A DNA stretch of 64,000 nt, from assembly GCA_031415055.1 (NCBI GenBank), contig JANOQZ010000024.1:1-64000 (forward strand), written 5' to 3'. Below, one piece after another: positions 33,055 through 40,274 of this stretch. Position 1 is the first letter of the stretch. Each line of letters begins with the position of its first letter. The notes below the pieces were generated by a model that was not told the DNA's origin, ran no database searches, and saw only the letters and a program-made list of their open reading frames with translations. The stretch is from JANMOK01 sp031415055. Its GTDB lineage: Bacteria; Pseudomonadota; Alphaproteobacteria; Rhodobacterales; Rhodobacteraceae. The position numbers were made by a program, and so were the translations under genes.

Positions 33055-34011
33055 CGCCGCCAAAAACGTTGCATCCTCGTCTTGAAACTGCTCGCCCTCG
33101 ACCAGCGCCTTGCCGGAAAAGCGAAAAGCTTTGACGTCGCGCAAAGCGCCAAGATCGCCAATTGATAGCACCCGCCGCTCATCCGACGAGTCAATGAATT
33201 CGAGGTTGATCGTGTCGATACTGGCCCCGTCCAATGCCAGACTGTCGCCAATCTTCAGCCCAGCAATTTCCCAAAGCGTGCGCGTTTGCCGATGCAAAAC
33301 GCATTCAAGATTGACCGGTGTCTGTCCGATCAGCGCCAGCATGTTGTCGGTCCATTTCTGATCATCTGGATTGAGAATGGGGCTATCTTCGTTTTCCGCC
33401 GATTCCAGAAATTCGATGAACGCGCTGGGCAGCGCAAGAACAAGCCGCCCGCCGCGCCCGTTTTCCCCCAGATCGAGCGACAACTGGATCAGCAAGAACT
33501 TGGCCGCCTCGCTGCCTTGCAACAACTCCTCCCGAGAGACGGCCGTCGTCACTTTGCCCACAGCAATCGCCGGGTTACGCAGAATGTCGCGCAAATCCTG
33601 ACCAAACCCGGTCAGCACCGCATCCAGCGCCCGTTTGCATATCTGTTCGTCGATCCGCGTGGTGCCGCGCAAGGCTCCGTCCCCCTTTTTCGGCGCGTCG
33701 CGTCCGGCGAAAAAATCGATCAAACTCTCGCGCAGATCACCATCCACCGCGAACAACCCAAGTTCGGCATTGTCGCCAAATCCAATGACACCGCAAAGGG
33801 CAAGTTCGGCAGTCTTTTCGCCCAGCTCTTCACCGGTCGTAAAGCCGCAAGTTTCCGTCACCGCGCTGGATTGCACTTTGAAGAGGCCACCCAAGACCCG
33901 TGCCACAACCGCTTCCAACGTGGATACCAGTGTTGGCAAAACAGCATAATCAACTTGCGCCGCCGTTGGGCCAAGTAGTTTTCTTTTCAGAACATTGTCC
34001 GCGTCGGCCAT
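33025..34011 (-). CDS. FliM/FliN family flagellar motor switch protein
   Basis: A 328-residue protein with a FliM-like middle domain and a C-terminal SpoA domain (about 235-310: VNLECVLHRQTRTLWEIAGLKIGDSLALDG...IDTINLEFI). The N-terminus (MADADNVLKRKLLGPTAAQ) lacks the EIDALL-type CheY-P binding peptide of classical FliM, as in FliM proteins of many Rhodobacterales. It would sit in the C-ring below FliG. It converges on fliG, overlapping its 3' end by 30 bases, and is not followed by other flagellar genes. The 56 bases after its start codon region toward anmK hold nothing recognisable. Confidence 0.8.
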   Translation of the reverse strand: MADADNVLKRKLLGPTAAQVDYAVLPTLVSTLEAVVARVLGGLFKVQSSAVTETCGFTTGEELGEKTAELALCGVIGFGDNAELGLFAVDGDLRESLIDFFAGRDAPKKGDGALRGTTRIDEQICKRALDAVLTGFGQDLRDILRNPAIAVGKVTTAVSREELLQGSEAAKFLLIQLSLDLGENGRGGRLVLALPSAFIEFLESAENEDSPILNPDDQKWTDNMLALIGQTPVNLECVLHRQTRTLWEIAGLKIGDSLALDGASIDTINLEFIDSSDERRVLSIGDLGALRDVKAFRFSGKALVEGEQFQDEDATFLAASDLIQNDQL

Positions 34012-34067
34012 GGCTAAAACACTTGCGTCATTTCACGTAACAGTGGCGCAAAATGGTTAGCGAACTC

Positions 34068-35168
34068 TCAAGACGCCACATTTGGCGCGGAAACTTTTCC
34101 CCCGCAGGTAGGTTGTTTGCAACCCGTTGTTGTCGGTGCCGTTGTGGGCAGATCATGCAGCACCTTTGCCGCCAAAAATGCAAAAGCCTGCGCTTCCAAC
34201 ATATCGCCGTCAAAATTCAAATGCTCAACGGGCAGCACGTTTTGCGGTAATCTTTTTTGCAAAGCGGCCAACAGAAACAAATTTTTCCGACCGCCGCCGC
34301 AAACATAAATCTGGCCAACCGCAGGACTATTGTCGATCGCCAATGCAATCGTTTCCACGCTGAAAGCGGTCAACGTTGCCAAAGCGTCCTTGGTTTCCAA
34401 CTTGGCCACATCCAGATGCACCGCCTGAAAATCATTACGATCCAGCGATTTTGGCGGATGAGCGGCAAAAAACTTATGGCCCAGCCATTTCTTTACCAGG
34501 GCAGCATCCGCCTTTCCTTGCGCCGCAAGCAACCCGTCTCGATCAAACGCTGCACCCGTCCGCGCCGCAATCACATCGTTCAAAATCGCATTGCCCGGCC
34601 CCGTGTCAAATGCCAAAAGCGTGGCAGGGTCTTGCGGCAATTCACGCCTCGGATTGACAAAGGTGACATTCGCCACCCCGCCGATGTTCAAAAACGCCAC
34701 GCGATTTTGCAAACCCGCCCGCCGTGCCAGCGCATGATGAAAAAAAGGTACCAAAGGCGCCCCCTGCCCGCCTTGCCGCATGTCTTCGCTGCGAAAATCC
34801 CACGCCGTTTTCGTCTTAGTTGCCGAGGCAATCAACGAGCCATCGCCGAGCTGATGCGTGCGCCCATGTTCAGGATCATGCGCCAATGTTTGCCCGTGAA
34901 ATCCAATCAGATCAGCCTTCGGCAACAGCGCAATCGCCTGCAAATGCCGCAGATGCACGATGGCTCGAGCGGCGTCCAATCGACCGTCAGCGCTCTGTGG
35001 CCAAAGCCCCAATGCATCGCGCAGAATAGCCTGTTCTTCGGTTGAATAAGCCACAAAAACCGATGGTCCAAAATTGCCAATCTCCACCCCGTCCGTCGTG
35101 ATCATTGCCGCGTCAACACCGTCCAGCGACGTGCCGCTCATCAGCCCAATGACGTTCAATCTGGCCAA
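34068..35168 (-). CDS. anmK: Anhydro-N-acetylmuramic acid kinase AnmK
   Basis: A 366-residue sugar kinase that phosphorylates and opens 1,6-anhydro-MurNAc during cell-wall recycling. The family start NVIGLMSGTSLDGVDAAMI is intact, with FLNIGGVANVTFV, LAFDTGPGNAILNDVI and the C-terminal IYVCGGGRKNLFLLAAL. I placed the start at TTG 35168, which has AAAGGAA 7 bases upstream; an in-frame GTG at 35210 would add 14 residues that do not look like the family. It is divergent from tyrS, an arrangement common in alphaproteobacteria. Convergent end with no gene in the short gap to fliM. Confidence 0.93.
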   Translation of the reverse strand: MARLNVIGLMSGTSLDGVDAAMITTDGVEIGNFGPSVFVAYSTEEQAILRDALGLWPQSADGRLDAARAIVHLRHLQAIALLPKADLIGFHGQTLAHDPEHGRTHQLGDGSLIASATKTKTAWDFRSEDMRQGGQGAPLVPFFHHALARRAGLQNRVAFLNIGGVANVTFVNPRRELPQDPATLLAFDTGPGNAILNDVIAARTGAAFDRDGLLAAQGKADAALVKKWLGHKFFAAHPPKSLDRNDFQAVHLDVAKLETKDALATLTAFSVETIALAIDNSPAVGQIYVCGGGRKNLFLLAALQKRLPQNVLPVEHLNFDGDMLEAQAFAFLAAKVLHDLPTTAPTTTGCKQPTCGGKVSAPNVAS

Positions 35169-35234
35169 GCCGCTTTCCTTTCCATTTGCATCGGCTATAC
35201 ATCGCCGCACTGCAAAGTAACACCGGATCTAACA

Positions 35235-36488
35235 ATGATTTTCCGACCAAAAAGCGAATTTCTGACCATTCTGCAGTCTCGTGGATTCATCCAGGATTGC
35301 AGCGACCTTGAAGGCTTGGACCAAGCTTTGATGGCGGAAATCGTGCCCGCCTATATCGGTTTTGACTGCACGGCCGACAGTCTGCACGTCGGCAGTTTAG
35401 TCCAGATAATGATCCTGCGTTGGCTGCAGAATACCGGCCACAAACCGATCACCCTCATGGGGGGCGGCACCACGCGGGTGGGAGATCCCTCGGGTAAAGA
35501 TGCGACGCGCCAACTGCTTAGCGACGGACAAATTGCCGCCAATATGGCGGGCATTCGTTCGGTTTTCGCGGCGTATCTGACGTTTGGTGATAGTCCGACA
35601 GACGCTTTGCAGGTCAACAACGCTGATTGGTTGGACCAGCTTAACTACGTCGATTTTTTGCGAGATTTTGGCCGACATTTCACGATCAACCGCATGTTGA
35701 CGTTTGACTCCGTCAAACTTCGGCTGGAGCGTGAGCAGCCACTGACCTTCCTTGAATTCAATTATATGCTACTGCAAGCCTATGATTTCATGGAACTTAA
35801 TCGCCACCATGGCTGTTTGCTGCAACTGGGCGGTTCCGATCAATGGGGCAATATCGTCAATGGCATTGACCTGACGCGCCGGGTTTCGGGTGCCCAGGTT
35901 TTTGGCATCACCACCCCGTTGTTGACCACGTCGGACGGCAGCAAGATGGGTAAATCGGCAGCGGGTGCGGTTTGGCTGAACGAAGCTAAACTGCCAAACT
36001 GGGATTTTTGGCAATTTTGGCGCAACACGTCCGACGCCGATACCGGCAAGTTCCTGAAGCTATTCACCGAATTGCCGGTTGCCGAATGTGATCGGTTGGG
36101 TGCTTTGGGCGGGGCTGAAATCAACGCGGCCAAGATCATCCTCGCCAATGAAGCCACCAAACTGGCTCGCGGTGCGGCGGCAGCGCAAAGCGCTGAAGCC
36201 ACCGCCAACGAAGTGTTTCGCCGTGGCGGTATTGGCGAGGATTTACCGACCTTGACCCTGCAAACCAGCGATATTGGCGCGGGTATTTCCATTGTTCAAC
36301 TGCTGGTCAAATCGGGCTTGGCCGCCTCGGGTAAAGAGGCAAAGCGCCTGATCGCCGACCATGGTGCCCGAATTGATGATGTTGTAGTTACCGACAGCAC
36401 CCGCGTATTGGCCAGCACCGAGTTTTCCCAAACCCTTAAACTTTCGGCGGGCAAAAAACGGCACGCGCTGATCAAACTGGCGCAGTAA
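35235..36488 (+). CDS. tyrS: Tyrosyl-tRNA synthetase
   Basis: A 417-residue class I aminoacyl-tRNA synthetase. The HIGH-like motif is DSLHVGSLVQ near residue 50, the KMSKS-like loop is DGSKMGKSAAG near 235, and an S4 RNA-binding domain lies at the C-terminus (LLVKSGLAASGKEAKRLIADHGARID). The Tyr-binding Tyr/Asp and Gln residues lie in YIGFDCT and QAYDF. The ATG follows the divergent anmK start closely, and a strong hairpin terminator follows the stop. Confidence 0.97.
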   Translation: MIFRPKSEFLTILQSRGFIQDCSDLEGLDQALMAEIVPAYIGFDCTADSLHVGSLVQIMILRWLQNTGHKPITLMGGGTTRVGDPSGKDATRQLLSDGQIAANMAGIRSVFAAYLTFGDSPTDALQVNNADWLDQLNYVDFLRDFGRHFTINRMLTFDSVKLRLEREQPLTFLEFNYMLLQAYDFMELNRHHGCLLQLGGSDQWGNIVNGIDLTRRVSGAQVFGITTPLLTTSDGSKMGKSAAGAVWLNEAKLPNWDFWQFWRNTSDADTGKFLKLFTELPVAECDRLGALGGAEINAAKIILANEATKLARGAAAAQSAEATANEVFRRGGIGEDLPTLTLQTSDIGAGISIVQLLVKSGLAASGKEAKRLIADHGARIDDVVVTDSTRVLASTEFSQTLKLSAGKKRHALIKLAQ

Positions 36489-36509
36489 GGGCGGGGAGTC
36501 CCGCCCTTT
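36487..36509. terminator. Bidirectional intrinsic terminator between tyrS and a cyclophilin gene
   Basis: A 9-bp perfect stem (AAGGGCGGG / CCCGCCCTT) with a 4-base GAGT loop starts inside the tyrS stop codon and is followed by a short T run. Because the stem is flanked by A and T runs, it can terminate both tyrS and the convergent cyclophilin gene. Confidence 0.8.
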
Positions 36510-36516
36510 CAATGGC

Positions 36517-37107
36517 TTACATGTCGGCCTTCACTTTAACACTTCGCATGAAATCTGGTGCGTCTTCCAGCATTCCGTTGGCATCTTGATTGCCAAGCTT
36601 GATCCGGTCGATAACATCTTGCCCGCTCAAAACCCGGCCCAAAACCGTATAGGCACCGTTCAACGACGGGGTTTCAGCCAGCATGATGAAAAACTGGCTG
36701 TTGGCCGAATCCGGATCGCCAGCCCGCGCCATGCCGACAATGCCTTTGACGTAAGGTTCGTCCGTAAATTCCGCCACAAGATTGGGCAATGCAGAACCGC
36801 CGGTGCCCGCTCCCCCGTTGGCGAAAGCATCCACATTGCCAAATTCCACATCGCCGGTCTGCGCCATGAACCCTTCAATCACACGGTGAAACGCCACATT
36901 GTCATAGGCTCCGGCCCGCGCCAGTTCCTTCAATCGCGCCGCATGGTTTGGAGCCAAATCGGGTAACAGTTCGATTTCGACAATCCCGTCGCCCGCAGCC
37001 GCCGCCACATCGATGACCAGAATGTTTTCGGCATCCTGCGCCACTGCCGCCGCGGCAAAAACCAGCGCAAGTCCGGCAATAACAATCTTCAAAAACCCCC
37101 GCATCAT
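36517..37107 (-). CDS. Secreted cyclophilin-type peptidyl-prolyl isomerase
   Basis: A 196-residue cyclophilin with an N-terminal signal peptide (MMRGFLKIVIAGLALVFAAAAVAQ, cleavage after AVAQ or AVA), so it acts in the periplasm on folding exported proteins. The catalytic motif FHRVIEGFMAQTGD is near residues 73-86, and NSQFFIMLAETPSLNGAYTVLGRV is present. It overlaps the stop of a cytoplasmic cyclophilin gene by 4 bases, giving a two-gene pair of exported and cytoplasmic paralogues, a recurring arrangement in alphaproteobacteria. Confidence 0.93.
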   Translation of the reverse strand: MMRGFLKIVIAGLALVFAAAAVAQDAENILVIDVAAAAGDGIVEIELLPDLAPNHAARLKELARAGAYDNVAFHRVIEGFMAQTGDVEFGNVDAFANGGAGTGGSALPNLVAEFTDEPYVKGIVGMARAGDPDSANSQFFIMLAETPSLNGAYTVLGRVLSGQDVIDRIKLGNQDANGMLEDAPDFMRSVKVKADM

Positions 37108-37610
37108 ATATCCGCCGCGACTTTGACCGAAATCATCCGGTCCGGGTCGCTGGGTGGTTCTCCGCGGGCGATTTTGTCGACATGCTCCATCCCCGCGATA
37201 ACCCGGCCATAAACAGTGTACTGGCCGTTCAGAAAATGGCCTTCCTTGAACATGATGAAAAACTGACTGTTCGCCGAATTCGGGTTTGAAGACCGCGCCG
37301 CGCCGATAACGCCGCGATCAAACGGCAGTTTGGAAAATTCCGCCGGCAGATCGGCATGCACCGAACCACCGGTCCCAGCGCGGCGAATGTTGAAATCTTT
37401 CGCCATATTGCCGTTTTCCACGTCGCCGGTCTGCGCCATGAAGCCGGGGATAACACGATGGAACGCGACATTGTCATAGTCACCGCCGCGCACCAGCATT
37501 TTCATCCGCTCGACATGCTTGGGCGCAACATCGGGCAAAAGTTCGATATGCACCGATCCGTTTTTCAGCTCGATGACAATAGTGTTTTCCGGGTCATTGA
37601 TCGTGACCAT
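37104..37610 (-). CDS. Cytoplasmic cyclophilin-type peptidyl-prolyl isomerase
   Basis: A 168-residue cyclophilin without a signal peptide. It has FHRVIPGFMAQTGDVENGN near residues 52-70 and NSQFFIMFKEGHFLNGQYTVYGRV, with the catalytic Arg in FHR and the Gln-Phe pair. I chose ATG 37610, preceded by AAAGGAA, over a longer frame that adds 22 unrelated residues. It lies between coaD (62-base gap) and the secreted paralogue (4-base overlap), probably in one operon. Confidence 0.93.
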   Translation of the reverse strand: MVTINDPENTIVIELKNGSVHIELLPDVAPKHVERMKMLVRGGDYDNVAFHRVIPGFMAQTGDVENGNMAKDFNIRRAGTGGSVHADLPAEFSKLPFDRGVIGAARSSNPNSANSQFFIMFKEGHFLNGQYTVYGRVIAGMEHVDKIARGEPPSDPDRMISVKVAADI

Positions 37611-37672
37611 GTGTCGTTCCTTTATTTGAATGCGGCCAAACCCTAATGTGCGACCCAGAAAAGTGAAAGGGC

Positions 37673-38179
37673 TCAAGCCTTCGCGGCCTTAAATTTTGCC
37701 GCCAAAAGCGGCGCGACACCTTTCGGCACAAAGCGCGAAACATCGCCGCCCAATCGGGCAATCTCTTTCACCAACCGCGAAGCGATAGCCTGATATTCAG
37801 CTTCCGACATCAGAAACACGGTTTCAATCTGGTGATTGAGCGCCCGGTTCATCCCCACCATCTGAAACTCATACTCAAAGTCCGACACCGCCCGAAGCCC
37901 CCGGATGATCGTGGCTGCCCCCACCTCAACCGCGCAGTCGATCAACAGGTTTTCAAACGGATGCGCCACGATCTTGACGCCAGTTTCGCGCGCAATCGGT
38001 GCCGCCTCGGCTTCAATCATCGCTACCCGCTCTTCCAGCGAAAACAACGGCGCTTTGTCGCGATTTATGGCAACGCCAATCACCAACTCGTCGACCAGCG
38101 AACAGGCGCGCCGCATAATATCGACGTGGCCCAAAGTCACCGGATCAAACGTACCGGGATACAATCCTATGCGTTTCAT
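37673..38179 (-). CDS. coaD: Phosphopantetheine adenylyltransferase CoaD
   Basis: A 168-residue nucleotidyltransferase that makes dephospho-CoA from 4'-phosphopantetheine and ATP. The TxxH motif lies in LYPGTFDPVTLGHVDIMRRA (residues 5-24) and the family motif GLRAVSDFEYEFQMVGMNRAL is near 92-112. FLMSEAEYQAIASRLVKEIA completes the fold. Length is normal. It is the first of three genes ending with the secreted cyclophilin, and follows a CBS-domain gene on the same strand. Confidence 0.97.
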   Translation of the reverse strand: MKRIGLYPGTFDPVTLGHVDIMRRACSLVDELVIGVAINRDKAPLFSLEERVAMIEAEAAPIARETGVKIVAHPFENLLIDCAVEVGAATIIRGLRAVSDFEYEFQMVGMNRALNHQIETVFLMSEAEYQAIASRLVKEIARLGGDVSRFVPKGVAPLLAAKFKAAKA

Positions 38180-38187
38180 GCGTCGTT

Positions 38188-38214
38188 CGCCCCAAACCTA
38201 ATCGCGTTGGGGCG
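38188..38214 (-). terminator. Hairpin between CBS-domain gene and coaD
   Basis: An 8-bp inverted repeat (CGCCCCAA / TTGGGGCG) with an 11-base loop sits in the 50-base gap between the CBS-domain gene and coaD. No T-tract follows, so termination is only possible, not shown. Confidence 0.35.
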
Positions 38215-38229
38215 CATAATGCCGAAAAT

Positions 38230-38664
38230 TCAATGACCTGCAATCATTTCCGCAAGTGCGGAATTTTCCGTCTCGACCTCACCGATTCGCGCCTTGACGA
38301 CGTCGCCGATCGAGATCACCCCGATCATGCGGCCTTGGTCCAACACCGGCATATGACGAAAACGGCCGTCTGTCATTTTTTCCAACACCGAAACAGCCGT
38401 ATCGCCGGGATGACAGCCGATAACGGCATTGGTCATGATCTCCGATACTTTGTCCTGCAGGCTTTCCGGGCCACGTTTGCCCAATTCGCGCACGATGTCG
38501 CGTTCCGACAGAATTCCATCGATAGTTTTGCCATCGCGGGTCACTATCAAGGCGCCGATGCGCTTTTCAGCCAGCAGTTTTGCTGCATCGGCGACCGAAC
38601 TTTCTGGCATGATTGTCATGATAACCGCGTTGGGTTTTTGTGCCAAAATATGTTGCACCAGCAT
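38230..38664 (-). CDS. CBS-domain protein
   Basis: A 144-residue protein made of two CBS repeats (about residues 7-60 and 75-130), recognisable by PESSVADAAKLLAEKRIGALIVTRDGKTIDGILSERDIVREL and HPGDTAVSVLEKMTDGRFRHMPVLDQGRMIGVISIGDVVK. CBS pairs bind adenosine nucleotides and act as sensors. There is no attached catalytic domain, so the partner is unknown. It lies upstream of coaD on the same strand. Confidence 0.9.
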   Translation of the reverse strand: MLVQHILAQKPNAVIMTIMPESSVADAAKLLAEKRIGALIVTRDGKTIDGILSERDIVRELGKRGPESLQDKVSEIMTNAVIGCHPGDTAVSVLEKMTDGRFRHMPVLDQGRMIGVISIGDVVKARIGEVETENSALAEMIAGH

Positions 38665-38738
38665 CGGATTCCTCCTTCAGCGCTAAGCTGGGAAATGGTG
38701 CAGGAAGCCAATGCTCAAGTCAAGAAATTGCGGCAGCG

Positions 38739-39956
38739 CTAGGCCTTGTCGGACAACCAGATATCGATTGTGCCGGGTCGCGGCGGTTTGGAAAATCGCG
38801 AAAAATCGCGCGGTTGTGAAAATTGTGGCCCCTGCACCAACGGGATAACGGTGCCGGCAATCGCTTGGGCCAAATTACCGTCGCTGGCATGGTAAAACCG
38901 CACATTCGTTCGGCCAATGCGGAACGGCACGCCAACTTGAAATACGCTTTCATAGCCCGAACTTGACAGCACTTGCATGACCTTGCGCACGGTTTCCGGC
39001 GACACACCCAGACCGTGATGCACATAGATCAGCGGTTTGATCTTCACCACGGCTGTGTCCGGTGGCGCCGCGTTTGAATGCTGCACACTGTCTTGACCCG
39101 TCATCAGGCCTAGCAGCGAGGCAGCACCGACACCCAGATCGCTTCGGGAATACTGCACTGGCGGCACAAAACTTTCGTGGTCCGACCTGCTGGCTGCCAG
39201 TGTTGGCATATCAGCAATTGCCTGCCGAACCCCAACCGTCGGCACAAAAACGACCGAAACGACAGAATCCGAAACCGCAAAACTGGACTGCAACAAAACC
39301 GCCAGTCTAAGCGTTTGCGCCTGATCGGTCGCCACTTCGGGTTCGCTCATCAGCACCACATTGGCCAGCGGCAGAATCGGACCCGGTGTTGGAGGAACCA
39401 ACAGATTGGGCACCAAAAAATTCGTCTGCAACGCGTCTGCTGCCACCAATTGCAGCATAGCAGCCTCGCCATTCGACGAATTACTTGCGAAAGGATCCAG
39501 CGCCGCGTTCGGGTCAATTCTGGTTTCCGGTTGAACCGACGGCAAAGTTTGACTGCCATTCATTCCAGACCAGATCACTACCAGCGCCAACAACACCGCC
39601 AGTACGGCACCAGTAGGCCCTAAAAATCTCGACCGATTCGAGGCGGATCTTGATGGCACAATTGCCGCCGAATCTGGCGCAAACGCAGCATTTTCGGCGC
39701 TTTCAGCCACCAAATGCACACCCGCTGCAACCGGCGCGGCAAACGCCAACGAGACGAATTCCTTTTGCGCTTTTTTGTGACTCGCGGCCGATTCCTTGGG
39801 CAATTTCTGGTTAAGTCGTTGCGCACGCGCCCATTTCAGCATCGCCTCGGGCGAGGAATGTTCGGGCGGGCGATCTTCGCGCTGCGGCATCGCAGCCGAG
39901 GTTCCTGAAATTGGTTCCTTCGCGCCAACCAGGCGCAAATTGCGGTCTCGATCCAA
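38739..39956 (-). CDS. Membrane-anchored protein with C-terminal LytR-C-like domain, function unknown
   Basis: A 405-residue protein I do not recognise as a named family. The N-terminal about 110 residues are polar and probably cytoplasmic, one membrane span lies near 111-131 (PTGAVLAVLLALVVIWSGM), and a low-complexity proline-, serine- and alanine-rich periplasmic linker leads to a C-terminal domain (about 305-405). That domain (IYVHHGLGVSPETVRKVMQVL, IGRTNVRFYH, GTIDIWLSDK) resembles LytR C-terminal or peptidoglycan-associated modules. The start is TTG with GGGGGA about 7 bases upstream. Conserved-looking topology, unknown role; perhaps envelope related. Confidence 0.65.
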   Translation of the reverse strand: MDRDRNLRLVGAKEPISGTSAAMPQREDRPPEHSSPEAMLKWARAQRLNQKLPKESAASHKKAQKEFVSLAFAAPVAAGVHLVAESAENAAFAPDSAAIVPSRSASNRSRFLGPTGAVLAVLLALVVIWSGMNGSQTLPSVQPETRIDPNAALDPFASNSSNGEAAMLQLVAADALQTNFLVPNLLVPPTPGPILPLANVVLMSEPEVATDQAQTLRLAVLLQSSFAVSDSVVSVVFVPTVGVRQAIADMPTLAASRSDHESFVPPVQYSRSDLGVGAASLLGLMTGQDSVQHSNAAPPDTAVVKIKPLIYVHHGLGVSPETVRKVMQVLSSSGYESVFQVGVPFRIGRTNVRFYHASDGNLAQAIAGTVIPLVQGPQFSQPRDFSRFSKPPRPGTIDIWLSDKA

Positions 39957-40092
39957 AAGCAGTCCCCCAGTTCAGCGCCGAATATCTTGGCGTTGATCCA
40001 AGACATACTACCATAAGATGAATAAAAGAAAAACCGCTTTTTTGCATTTTTTGGCCGTCATGCCAAAAACAACGCCGTTTTCGCAGTTTGAA

Positions 40093-40206
40093 TTATTGGT
40101 TGGACGTCAAAAGCGACGGCACATTGCCAGCCTTGATTTCGTCACGGTTGATGGCGGCAAACACGGCGGCCATGCAACATAGCACAAAGATAAAATTGGT
40201 ACCCAT
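40093..40206 (-). CDS. Possible 37-residue small membrane protein
   Basis: A short reading frame in the 318-base gap between the LytR-C-like gene and uvrA. It starts with ATG and a hydrophobic segment (MGTNFIFVLCCMAAVFAAIN), followed by a polar tail (RDEIKAGNVPSLLTSNQ). The ribosome site is weak (GAAAG about 8 bases upstream), so expression is uncertain. The rest of the gap holds nothing I can identify. Confidence 0.35.
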   Translation of the reverse strand: MGTNFIFVLCCMAAVFAAINRDEIKAGNVPSLLTSNQ

Positions 40207-40274
40207 TACGCAACTTTCACACACATCCACCAAGTGATCTGGTCTACGCAACCTATGCGGCGAGAATCGGGCAA

